A DNA stretch of 64,000 nt, taken from contig CM060334.1 of NCBI GenBank assembly GCA_030674155.1, positions 28,994,836 through 29,058,835 on the forward strand. Reading direction: 5' to 3'. Positions 1-64,000 of this stretch are shown here, in pieces. The notes beneath the pieces were generated by a model, which was not told where the DNA came from, did not search any database, and worked only from the letters and a program-made list of their open reading frames with translations. Both the position numbers and the translations under genes were made by a program. The first letter of the stretch is position 1. Each line of letters opens with the position of its first letter. The DNA comes from Stramonita haemastoma. Lineage: Eukaryota > Mollusca > Gastropoda > Neogastropoda > Muricidae.

Positions 1-689
1 ACCAAGTCCACTAAAAAAAAACTAAAAAAACAAAAAGAGAGTCTCAAAATACTGGGAGTAAAATTGAAACCTTAAGGATGAAAAAACCACCAGAGGAATA
101 CAAAACAGCAATGTGAGCTTTAAAATGCAATTAAAATTTTTTTTTTTTAAATCAGTGCTGGCAGTGATCACTAGGAAATTGTCTCTTTGCTGTAAAAAAA
201 TAAATAAATTTTGGGACAAATGCGTAGGTCTCCATAGGCGTCTTAATTTCCAAAGTAAGGTGTCAAAAGTACTCGCACATATGATCCTGCACATTAAACA
301 TTTTCCACAAAATATCCACAAAACCTCCTGGTTTTATTTTCAGTAGTCTGTCGGACAGGCACTTTACCCCATTACTCCTGTCTGAGGCCCTTACAAATGA
401 AATACCAGGAATGAAAGCATATTTAAATTTTTTTTTTTTGGGGGGGGGGGGGGGAGGTGTGTGTGTGTTGAATGGCGGTATTTTCAGCAGAATCTGTAAC
501 ATTGCTTTGGTCCCGCAATATGGTTCTTACTTCTGGGGGAAGGCTGGTGAAATTGAATGAATTGACAGTGTAGAATTTCATTGCATAATACCCATTAAAA
601 AAAAAAATTCCTTTACTGTGCTGTTCAAGTTGTAAAATAAAATTGAAGAGAAAAAAAAAAAGACATGATCTTGTCTGTCATTTTCTTGT
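1..689. other. Intergenic, no gene seen
   Basis: AT-rich DNA with poly-A/T and a poly-G run near 439-454. Short frames here have no coding character. Confidence 0.6.
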
Positions 690-1660
690 CTACTAAGTTT
701 GCTGGACTAAGTGGGCTTGTGTTTGTGTTTGCTGGACTAAGTGGGCTAAAGCCCCACTGAGAACAGCTCACTGCAATTTTCAACCAATGAGAAATTGCAG
801 TTTTCAACCAATGAGAAATTGCAGTTTTCAACCAATGAGAAAATGCAATTTTCAACCAATGAGAAATTGCAGAGAAAGAGTGAGTAGTACTCACAAATGG
901 GCTTTTGGAAGGTATATAAGAAAGTACCCCGTAGGGTGGAGGTCGGGGATGGTGGCGGCACACACAGACCCACCTAGTCTACAAACTAAAAGACTAGTGC
1001 AGTCAGTTAATAGAAACGCGCGTCTTAAGTTTGTAGACTAGGTGGACTAAGTGGGCCACCACCATCGCCGATCACCGCCCTCCAGGTTACTTTCTTATAT
1101 ACTTTCCTAAAGCCTCTGTGTGAGTACTACTCACTCTTTCTCAGCCAACCAGAATAGCTCTTCCTGGATGAGAAGTCTTTTCTGATTGGCTGAGAAGAGT
1201 GAGTAGTACTCACAAATTGGGCTTTTGGAAGGTATATAAGAAAGTACCCCGTAGGGTGGAGGTCGGGGATGGTGCGGCACACACAGACCCACCTATCTAC
1301 AAACTAAAAGACAGTGCAGTCAGTTAATAGAAACGCGCGTTAAGTTTGTAGACTAGGTGGGTCTGTGTGTGCCGCCACCATCCCCGACCTCCACCCTACG
1401 GGTACTTTCTTATATACCTTCCAAAAGCCCAATTTGTGAGTACTACTCACTCTTTCTCAGCCAATCAGAAAAGACTTCTCATCCAGGAAGAGCTATTCTG
1501 GTTGGCTGAGAAAGAGTGAGTAGTACTCACACAGTAGGGCTTTAGGAAAGTATATAAGAAAGTAACCTGGAGGGTGGTGGTCGGGGATAGTGGTGGCCCA
1601 CAAAAGCCACACTTAGTCAAGGGTGGTGGTTGGGTATGGTGGTGGCCCACAAAAAGCCCC
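690..1660. repeat. Palindromic array with five TATA modules
   Basis: A unit of about 319 bp, itself an inverted pair, is repeated. TATATAAG lies at 913, 1233 and 1551 on plus and 1094 and 1409 on minus. Each is followed by AAGTA(A/C)C and a G-rich strand, and preceded by the near-palindrome GTGAGTAGTACTCAC. CCAAT/ATTGG boxes lie between divergent modules (about 1143-1190 and 1460-1505). Divergent and convergent orientations alternate, so long hairpins are possible. Confidence 0.85.
776..874 (+). promoter_or_regulatory. Four CCAAT boxes at exact 24-bp spacing
   Basis: CCAATGAGAAA begins at 784, 808, 832 and 856 within the repeated 24-mer TTTTCAACCAATGAGAAATT plus GCAG. The first TATATAAG follows about 57 bp downstream. 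It resembles a strong Pol II promoter, but no coding frame follows. Confidence 0.6.
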
Positions 1661-1734
1661 ACTTTAGTCAACAAAACTTGATTTGTTTGATCATTGTCTG
1701 TTGCACAGTGTGTACACTTTTCTACAATAGAAAC

Positions 1735-2480
1735 TCTTCTACAGAAATCCATGTGTAGTAGATTTTCTACAGAAATCCATGTGTAGTAGATTTTGTGATT
1801 TGTCCTAGGCATAATGATTTCCCACCAATGAAACCCTCCTACTTAATAAAAAAAAAAAAAAAACCCTTTCTCCACCTCCCCCCCCCCCCCCAAAAAAAAT
1901 TATATTCTATTCATTTTCTCACATCCAGTCCCCGTGTGTATACAGTTTTGTAAATATTCTGTTCCTACCCTTACAAAAACAAACTTTTACCTTACAAAAT
2001 ACAAACTTTTCTACAGAAATCCATGTGTAGTAAATTTTGTGATTTGTCCTAGGCATAATGATTTCCCCCAATGACAACCCTCTACTTAAATTAAAAAAAA
2101 ACACCTCCACCTCCAAAAAAACCCCAACTCAACTTGCCTATTCTATTTATTTTCTCACATCCAGTCCCTGTGTGTATACAGTTTTGTAAATATTCTGTTC
2201 CCACCTTTACAAAAAGCAAACTTTTATCTTACAAAATACAAACTTTTCTTATAATACAAACTTTTCTACAGAAATCCATGTGAAGTAGATTTTGTGATTT
2301 GTCCTAGGCATAATGATTTCCCACCAATGACAACCCTCCTACTTAAAAAAACACACCTCCACCTCCAAAAAAAAAAGAAAAAAACTCAACATGCCTATTC
2401 TATTTATTTTCTCACATCCAGTCCCTGTGTGTATAGAGTTTTGTAAATAGTCTGTTCCCACCCTTACAAAAAAGCACACA
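1735..2480. repeat. Tandem repeat, about 250-bp unit, three copies
   Basis: Each unit starts near CTACAGAAATCCATGTG (about 1766, 2013, 2267), passes GTCCTAGGCATAATGATT and a C/A-rich stretch, and ends in the CATCCAGTCCC motif of SINE family 2. Confidence 0.8.
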
Positions 2481-2640
2481 GGACCTCGGTTTATAGTCTG
2501 AAGGATGTGGGGAGAGTGGAGTCAGCACTGATGTTAACTCCATCCCCTTGAACAGATATCGAACTCGGGTTGTCAAATTGCGAGTGCAATGTTCTGACCA
2601 AGGCTATCCCGACCAAGGCTATCCCATTCCCCCCTATGAA
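2480..2640 (-). mobile_element. SINE family 2 head, diverged
   Basis: It matches the 5' half of the copy at 29282 (GAGTGGAGTCAGCACTGATG, GTCAAATTG). The CATCCAGTCCCTGTGTGTAT body motif of this family is built into the tandem repeat to its left (1735-2480). Confidence 0.65.
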
Positions 2641-3610
2641 GCCATTCAGTTCATATAGTAATTGGTCAAATCATCACCTCTACACATGAAAAAAACCCCT
2701 AGCTTAACGGTGGGTCACATACGCAAAATCTCATAGCTCTAGCCTAGGAATACAAGGTATATCACAGAAACAACAAAGTGTAAAATAAGCTGGCAGGAAC
2801 AATTTTAATCATTCTACCACATCATCTACTGTAAATGACATAGCCACACCACGTGTCAAGTAAAAACAATTCCTCTAACCTTAGAAGCAGCTCAGGATAA
2901 ATACAAAGTCCATTACAGTCCGTCTTCCTGGATTGCAATGCCACTGACCAACAAGACTTATCAATGTGGCTTTTAGTCTACGATTTACAGTAAATACACA
3001 TTTTTGCAAATTCATATACATGACGTAGGTTACAACTTTGCCAAAATAGAAAGAACCTGAATGTACACTCTTCAGTCTCCCATTGCACTAACTCCAGAAA
3101 AATAACTCTTCGTTGCCCAAAAAGCTTAGCGCACAAAGTTCATGTGCTTGCACTCAAAGGAAGACGCTATCTTTGATTCAGCTCAAGTCAGAATTGTAAG
3201 CACCATACATTTTGAAGAAAAACTTTGCTAGATGGGAGACCAGCTGTAGGTTGCAGTGTTTTTCAGTTGCAGTGTGCACTCCCATACTACTAATTTCAGT
3301 ATGCTGGGTTTTTTTTCTCATCAGCAAGCAAATCTAGACATGACAGATAATATATGGGGATACTGTTCAGAATTTTTTTCTTTTATAACTTTCAAAAAGG
3401 AACATATCAACATAGATTATGTAATTAAGGGAAGAAAGAGTATTTGTGTGTGTACATGCATGCTCAGTGTTAATATCTTGAGCCCTTACAAATGCAAATT
3501 AAAACTTATCTGAATTCAGAAAACAAGTCCTGTATGAGTTAAAACCCTGGTAGCGCTAACATAACAGAATTAGTAGTACGACGCTGCATGCTGAATTAAC
3601 AGCAGCCTTC
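2641..3610. other. Intergenic, no gene seen
   Basis: Unique-looking AT-rich DNA apart from a weak copy of the 80-bp dispersed repeat at 2697-2750. Confidence 0.6.
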
Positions 3611-4473
3611 AGTGGCTTCATCGGTAGTCAAATACTCGGAAAAGTCCAGCAAAATGATCGATGCGATCGCGATCGTCATGGCGGTGAACACTCATTTCGT
3701 GCGAACTGGTGGCGTTCTATGACGGAAAATAGACAATCGCTTGATTTCGTGTGATGCAAAGTACTCGACAGCATATCGAAATGACTTAACAACAGTTATT
3801 TCGAAGCCGTGTTGCGTTAAATAAAGTAAAACAATGTACGACATCGAAATCGCCCGGTAGCTATGAAGTGCATTGGACAAAACAATGTTTTGCAGTAGGG
3901 TGGGGTCAAACAACCCTTGATATTGATATGTAAAACTAAACTAAGTGTGTAAAGTTGTAAATCACTGGAAAGCTTAGATAACAAGCTTTTAAATGAGCGA
4001 AATTTTATAGCAGCACGTAGTGTTTATGATAATGTAAAAAATACAGTTTAAAAACTGCGCGTGCACTACCAATCACTGTCGCGATGTTGGTGACCCAGAT
4101 TGATTTTAACACGATATTGCAATGTTGTTGCGGTGCAAAAATGTCATGATTCGATAAATACTGTCTCTTGACATAAGTTTTGAAAAAATAAAGAGCTTGC
4201 GTGGCTTTATCGGTCGTCAAATACTCAGAAAAGTCCAGCGAAATGATCGACGCGACCGCGATCGTCATGGCGGTGAACACTCATTTCGTGCGAACTGGCG
4301 GCGTTCTATGACGAAAAAAAGACAATCGCTTGATTTCGTGTGATGCAAAATACTTGACAGCATATCGAAATGACTTAACAACAGTTATTTTGAAGCCGTG
4401 TTGCGTTAAATAAAGTAAAACTATGTACGACATCGAAATCGCCTGGTAGCTATGAAGTGCATTGGACAAAACT
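3611..4473. repeat. Two direct copies of a 275-bp unit, 588 bp apart
   Basis: 3611-3886 and 4200-4473 are about 95% alike and contain CGATCGCGATCGTCATGG and TTCGTGCGAACTGG. The 310-bp spacer is unrelated. Small minus-strand frames inside (such as 4005-4280, 91 codons) resemble nothing I know. It could be a 1.5-copy satellite or a small element with long direct repeats. Confidence 0.7.
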
Positions 4474-6794
4474 TGGCACCGCTCGATTCAGTCCGACCGC
4501 GATCAATTTTTCCAAAGTTTAAAAAAAATATTTCACAATCCTTTATCGTCTCTATTATCATTTAATTCAACCAAATCCAGCCTCTAAAACTCCTCATCGC
4601 CGTCAATATCGTCAAAAAAACTTGAAAACTACTTCGAGTAATACGGGCGCAAACACTTAGCCACCATTTTGTTTTCAAGCGATCGAGCTTCGTCAAAAAA
4701 ACAACAAAAACCACACCTCTAAACCAATCAGAATCCTCGTTGCTTGCGACTGCGGACGGTCTTCATCCATTACAGCGGCCTTACAATGGCCTTCACGTCC
4801 TGGAGCCGCCAGAAATGCTGGACCACGTTTTTACCGTAATATTCCGGGAACCGTGCCACCAGGATTTTGAATTAAAGCTGGTATCACTTCGCCATTTTAA
4901 CGGTCAAATAATTGCTCCATGGTTTTTTTCTCTGACCATGTTCGACACTATTAGCAAATGAAAGCTTACACTTCACTAATGTCCAAGACAAAGCACAGGT
5001 TCTACACCTCACTCTGCTGAATAAATGGCCAAGTTGACTGTTTGTGCATTTACAATGAGCAGCTGTTTCCATCCTGACCTGTAAATGTCATTTTGTGCTT
5101 GCTCAGTGTCTTTTAAGTTTTCTTTTACTTGTGAGCACATCAGTTTGATAAGAATTTTTTAGGACAAAAATTGGATATTGAGGAATCCTATTTTTCAATT
5201 TTTCCTGGAACAAGTAGGGAAAAATACCTATGTGCACAGGTCTGAATTAAGAAAGGGGGGGGGGGTCCCAAGATTTGTCATACCAGTGGTTCTATCCCAC
5301 ATTCTGAAAGCTACAGACTGTACACTCTAGAGGGTATAGAATCACCAGTATAATGCACATTCACTTCTTGATTCTAGCTAGTTATCTCGTATTCAAAACA
5401 CAGAATACTTGACATTATGCATGCAGTTTTTGGACACAACCACCCTTGGGGGTTGTGTTTGTCGAAAAATAAACCCTTACCCTAGTGAGAGCTAGGTTAC
5501 AGAGAACAGGGTGCTTTTTGAGGTAGCGACTTTTGGTAAAGCGTTAAGTGCTCAAATTTGGTGCAGGATTAAAACAGTGTCTATAAAGCTACTACACACA
5601 TATCAACACACACTGTCACAATCACAAACTACTGCTGGTAAAAAGCAGCATTTCAAATGGAATCCAGTCACAAAGATGACAACAAATATCTGTACATTTG
5701 GGTCAATAATTGTAACTTGTTAAGCGTGACTGTCCAATATACAAATATTGCATATAGAGGAAACTTGCTCTAAATATACATCCAAAAAAAGTCTCGCGTT
5801 CTGATATTTTCAAAAGACGAGAAATATTGGGACTTGGAGTATTCATTATGCCTTTCTGCTCTCACAAGCTTTTGTCTCAATTTGGCTATTATTGTTTTTA
5901 TTTTTATTTTTTTAAACTCACTACACATAGGTGGTCTTGGCTGTTATTTATTAATTTTTTAAAAAACTGTCACCACTTACATAGATGATCCTTTCCTGCC
6001 CTGTCAAGTCACTTCAAAAAGAATGTCAGTGGGGATGACCTCAATTTGTAGACAAGTAACAGTATAAAGAACACCACATATTACTATGCAGTTACAATTG
6101 ATTACCTCTCTTGCTGTTCGCTAATGCAGGGAAAGCACGTTTACCTTGAAAAAGCAATCACTGAAGAGACCTACGACCTAATTTTGACCTAAAAAACTGC
6201 AATAGCGTTGATGATTAAATCTGCAGACTACAAACGCAAATTTCAATATTTTGGCGAGTTACAACAGTCAAGGCCACCAACAGTTAAGTGATGTCGCCAC
6301 TTTCAACACACTGGCCTTGGTCAAGTCTTAATAGCCCGAGGAACTTGACACACCTACACACTAAAAGACCTGTCAACAACTTCCTGTCCATCACAGAGAA
6401 AGGACTGCTGTTAGACCCAGGGCTCCCACTGGAAAAGTGCTTTAAAAAACCCCCAACCCTCCCTTTATTTGTATTTGACATGGTGAAACTAGCAGGAGTT
6501 CTTAATTTGTTTGTAGTATTTTTCAGAAATTTTCAAATCTTCAGTTTGTTAAGATAACTTCCACGTTACCTCTTGTCTCTTCTCCCCCCCACCCCCCTCC
6601 CACCCTTTTTCCCTTTCAGCCCTGTTTTCAAAATTTATTAAGACTTAAAAAAAGTTCTCTGCTTTATCCAGAAGCTTCTCTGCTGTTGTCTGGTCTAGGA
6701 ATGCTGCATCCAACTGTTATTTTGTATGTATCTTCAGTTTAAGTCTATTCACATTCGTGATTTAGACAAACTGTTATTTTAATTTCTGTTATTG
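4474..6794. other. Intergenic, no gene seen
   Basis: The 4600-4760 part has CpGs and an ACCAATCAGAA box but no long frame. The rest is AT-rich, with a C-rich run at 6585-6605. No splice-linked coding exons found. Confidence 0.5.
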
Positions 6795-7960
6795 TACCAC
6801 TTCCAGAAACCTAATTCTGCGCATTGCTGATGATACAGCACCACCTGCTGATAACATGAAGACAGTATTACACAGAGTGGATATAACAGGAAGAAGAGCT
6901 GGTCTCAAGCTCAATACCAAAATGGCAAAAGTGCTGCATGTTGCCAGAACCAGCTGCAAAACAGAACATGAAACATAGATTCTAAAAACTCCTCTAAAAA
7001 AAATCTCAAAAATTTTAAATAGCTCGCCCGAGTCAAAACAAATGATGGATCATGTACCAAAGACAAGAACAGGCATGGCTAAAAGTAGAATGCTTCAACT
7101 AAATAATTTCTGGAAAGATCACAGCATTCCTTAGAAGCTGAAATAGAAAATAATAAAATGCTTAGTGCAGCCACCACGCTATACAATTGTGAATCCTGGA
7201 CACAAAGAGAAGACGAAAAACACAGAAGCTGAGATATGTAGGGTTTTTTGTTTTTTTTAAGAGGGCTTCTCAGAAGTCAGTTGGACAGATAAAAGAACAA
7301 ATAAAAGCATAATCACAGGAATTGAGAACAAGAAGACAACTTACTATTAATTAATGAGTCATTCGGGTGAGACTGTAAACCGAGGCTCCGTGTGCAAAAA
7401 CACACAGATCTTCCGCACACGTTAAAACCCTGTTCCGCCTTTCGAAGAGAAGGCCATTGTGTACCGGTAGGAGCAGATGACAAAATTTAAAAAAAAACCA
7501 GCACGCACACAGGTGTCATGTTTAGACACCATCCCTGAGAAAAAAATTGGGAGCTGAGTCCCCAGGGCAGCTCGGGGCTGTATAAAAAAAAAAAAAAAAA
7601 AAAAATGGGTAGAGCAGCCTGAATTTCACACAGAGAAATCTCCTGTGACATAAAGTGGTATAAAATTAATAATAATAATAATAATAATAATAAAGAATGA
7701 ATGGAAACCATAGGAAGGCCATGCACAAGCTACAAAACCGAGATAACGACCTAATGAAAACTGTCTTTCAAGGCGAGACCAAGGGAAAGAAAAGGCAGAC
7801 CACCAGCTTCTCTCATTGGCAACATCACTGAATCCTGTGGTATTCATGAGAATCCTGAAGTCAGCAGGGCCAGTGAAGACCAGAGCAAATGGAACAATAA
7901 GATCATGTCATCATCATTGGGTGCGGTGGCCAACACTCAACTGAAGGCGAGAAGACACTG
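6795..7960 (+). pseudogene. Decayed LINE reverse transcriptase (3' half)
   Basis: No long frame survives, but translated pieces recall the RT C-terminal half: RIADDTAPPADN, then KLNTKMAKVLHVA, KSRMLQLNNFWKD and a CLVQPPRYTIVNPGH piece. A SINE fragment and an A-rich stretch interrupt it at about 7350-7610, and homology seems to resume at 7700-7960. An RTE- or craft-like origin is a guess. Confidence 0.55.
7350..7500 (+). mobile_element. SINE family 2 fragment
   Basis: Plus-strand middle part of the family (GACTGTAAACCGAGGC, GGCCATTGTGTACCGG). It interrupts the decayed LINE at 6795-7960. Confidence 0.6.
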
Positions 7961-9372
7961 TACCATACTTTACACAGCTTGGGGCCAGAACTCCATTCTT
8001 CCTCCTCTAGCTAACAAAACCAAGCATGGAGTTATGTATTCTCCCCTTTCCAATCAAAACCTTAGACCACCATTGCTTGATCACACAGCTATTGGCAACC
8101 TCTCTCACTTCTGTAGTAGCTTACATGAAGAGGGAGCACATTTAAAAAAATCATTTTGCTTCCAACTGGGCCAAACAGAATGGCCATTACTTACTCTCTG
8201 AGCTTTTGCATGATATCAGGTATATGATATCTGATAGAGGGAAAAATTGCTCTGTAATAACACCCCAATTTTTTTTCCATCAACAATTTTTTGGGGGTTC
8301 TTTTCAATTTCTCTCTTTACCTACATCTGCAAATTGACAGACATGTGGGAGCCCTGTTGATCTTCTCAAGACAAACATTTATTTCACATGAATAGAGTAT
8401 ACTAAAAAAATTGTGAGAGCAAGCAATGACCACAGATTCTGCAGCTGTGTTTTGCTATCCAAAAGTAAATACTAATGGAGACAGATTTTTGTCTTCTACA
8501 GCAGTGTTTTGCTGACCAATAACAAATACTGACACATCTTGAAAAGCAAAACTGACCAAGTGTCATTATATACATATAGTGGACAGATTTTATGATACTC
8601 TGAAAAATTATGCTTGAAAGCATACTACTTAGCTAATAGGGTTTTCTCTCTTTTTTTATATTCTGAAAAAAAAGATTTCTCACTATACTGGTAAAGACCC
8701 TGCCTAGGCATGTAATAAATAGCTATACATAAATACATCCATAGCATACTTTGCACAGTCATAAATGGTAGCCAGGAATTCTACGCACAAAAAGATTGTC
8801 ATGAGAACATGGTCACAAAATTATCACTGGTTATCACAGCTCATATTTATTCACAACCACTAGAATCTCAAAATAAATCACCAGCTATTCTACATTACAC
8901 ATGTGAGTAGCAAGGAAAGATTGTAACTAGTAAAGGAGCAAGCTAAGTTCCCATGTCACAATAAGCAGTAAGGAGATACTTGGCTCTAACTTTGATCTAG
9001 TGTTGGCACATACTTTGGAAGAAAATGGTTACAAATGAATTATCCTTTGGAATGATGCGTGAATGACTTTCCTCCAACATTCTCCTTGAATACTGCAGGT
9101 AAAAGTGTTCATCACCAAGACAACTTGACTTTCCTCTTCTTGTGGTTAATCCCACCACATCCCTACCTCACCGTGGAGACCACAACAATTCAGATCATGC
9201 CTGGAACCTCCAGGGTTCCCCTGTAGCAAGGTTCACCACTAACGTCACATCACATCGCATGTGCACCTCACACGTCAGGCATGCCGCATCACCTAGTACA
9301 AGCACACACACGACCCTAAAAACTCCCACATGCTGGAAATGCAAAGAACATGTCATCATCAGACAGGCAGCG
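7961..9372. other. 3' flank of the coiled-coil gene
   Basis: No coding exon seen. Part of it may be 3' UTR if the AATAAA overlapping the stop is skipped. Confidence 0.5.
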
Positions 9373-63394
<54,022 letters not shown>

Positions 63395-63585
63395 CTGCAC
63401 AGTGACCATCAGAAAAAAAATACAGTGTCATATTTCACATTATGGTGTTTGATTAAACAACAGCAACTTAACATGTCAGAAAATATATTTCATATTAAAA
63501 GGCTATAATGCGACATGTGAAAACGTCTTCCATGAGGGGTGAAACTGATAAGAAAGTGAAGTAGAAAGAAACAAAACTGAATAAT

Positions 63586-63589
<4 letters not shown>

Positions 63590-63665
<76 letters not shown>
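63590..63665 (+). repeat. (AT)n microsatellite
   Basis: About 75 bp of AT upstream of exon 1. The window itself ends inside a further AC tract (63983-64000). Confidence 0.95.
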
Positions 63666-63670
<5 letters not shown>

Positions 63671-64000
63671 TCTCCACTCTTAGATTGGTGTTTCTTTCAG
63701 AAATATAACAAGACAAGACAGACAGACACAATGTCTTCTGACAATTTTGAAAAATATCTTGTTGAGCAGCCTTAATAACATCAATACTTATATTACAATT
63801 TACTGCCCCCCCCCCCCCCCCATCTATCTCCTCTTTAAATTTAAAAATACTCTGTATATGTGGCATGTTACTTGCAGATTTCAAAATCAATATTCTTTTG
63901 CACAATACAAATCCCAACTCAATCTAACAATAACCCTTTAAAGTGAGCAAACTTAAATATTAACAAACATTTATAAAATGATCACACACACACACACACA

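Noticed and set aside
776..1660. Histone gene cluster, suggested by CCAAT arrays and TATA boxes
   Set aside because: No histone frame and no 3' stem-loop of the histone type is present.

Overview
The window looks like nuclear DNA of an invertebrate metazoan, most likely a lophotrochozoan and probably a gastropod mollusc. That placement is an inference from AT-rich introns packed with microsatellites, tRNA-derived SINEs, CR1/L2-like and L1/Tx1-like LINEs, and a LINE carrying a 2A peptide. There is no operon and no bacterial-type gene. I could not name the species.

One host gene fills most of the window. It lies on the minus strand from the window's right edge to 9373, and I assembled 36 consecutive exons (63394 down to 9373). 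Every junction has GT/AG ends and matching codon phase, and the visible CDS is 5315 nt, about 1771 residues once one single-base frame break (exon 6, 57800-57921) is allowed for. The product is an almost uninterrupted heptad-repeat coiled coil with a Ser/Asp/Thr-rich, non-coiled C-terminal tail. The 5' end lies beyond 64000. I do not recognise the family.

Layout. 1-9372: intergenic DNA downstream of the gene, with a palindromic promoter-like array (690-1660), a 250-bp tandem repeat (1735-2480), a 588-bp-period duplication (3611-4473) and a decayed LINE (6795-7960). 9373-39795: exons 36 to 17, with two inverted 2.2-kb LINE copies (10424-12690 and 16795-19075) around exons 34-35. 39955-45642: an apparently full-length LINE inserted into a (TC)n tract inside intron 16. 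It has ORF1 with a 2A motif and ORF2 with endonuclease and reverse transcriptase, the two separated by a single in-frame UAG. 45978-63394: exons 16 to 1.

The most unusual pattern is at the host gene's splice junctions. At eight of 36 exons the 3' splice acceptor, usually with the first few exon bases, has been tandemly copied into the upstream intron, up to ten copies in all. One further exon has a donor-side duplication, and another has a G-rich minisatellite starting at its donor. A second candidate novelty is a 27-nt hairpin repeat with a compensatory base-pair change, found six times in one orientation.
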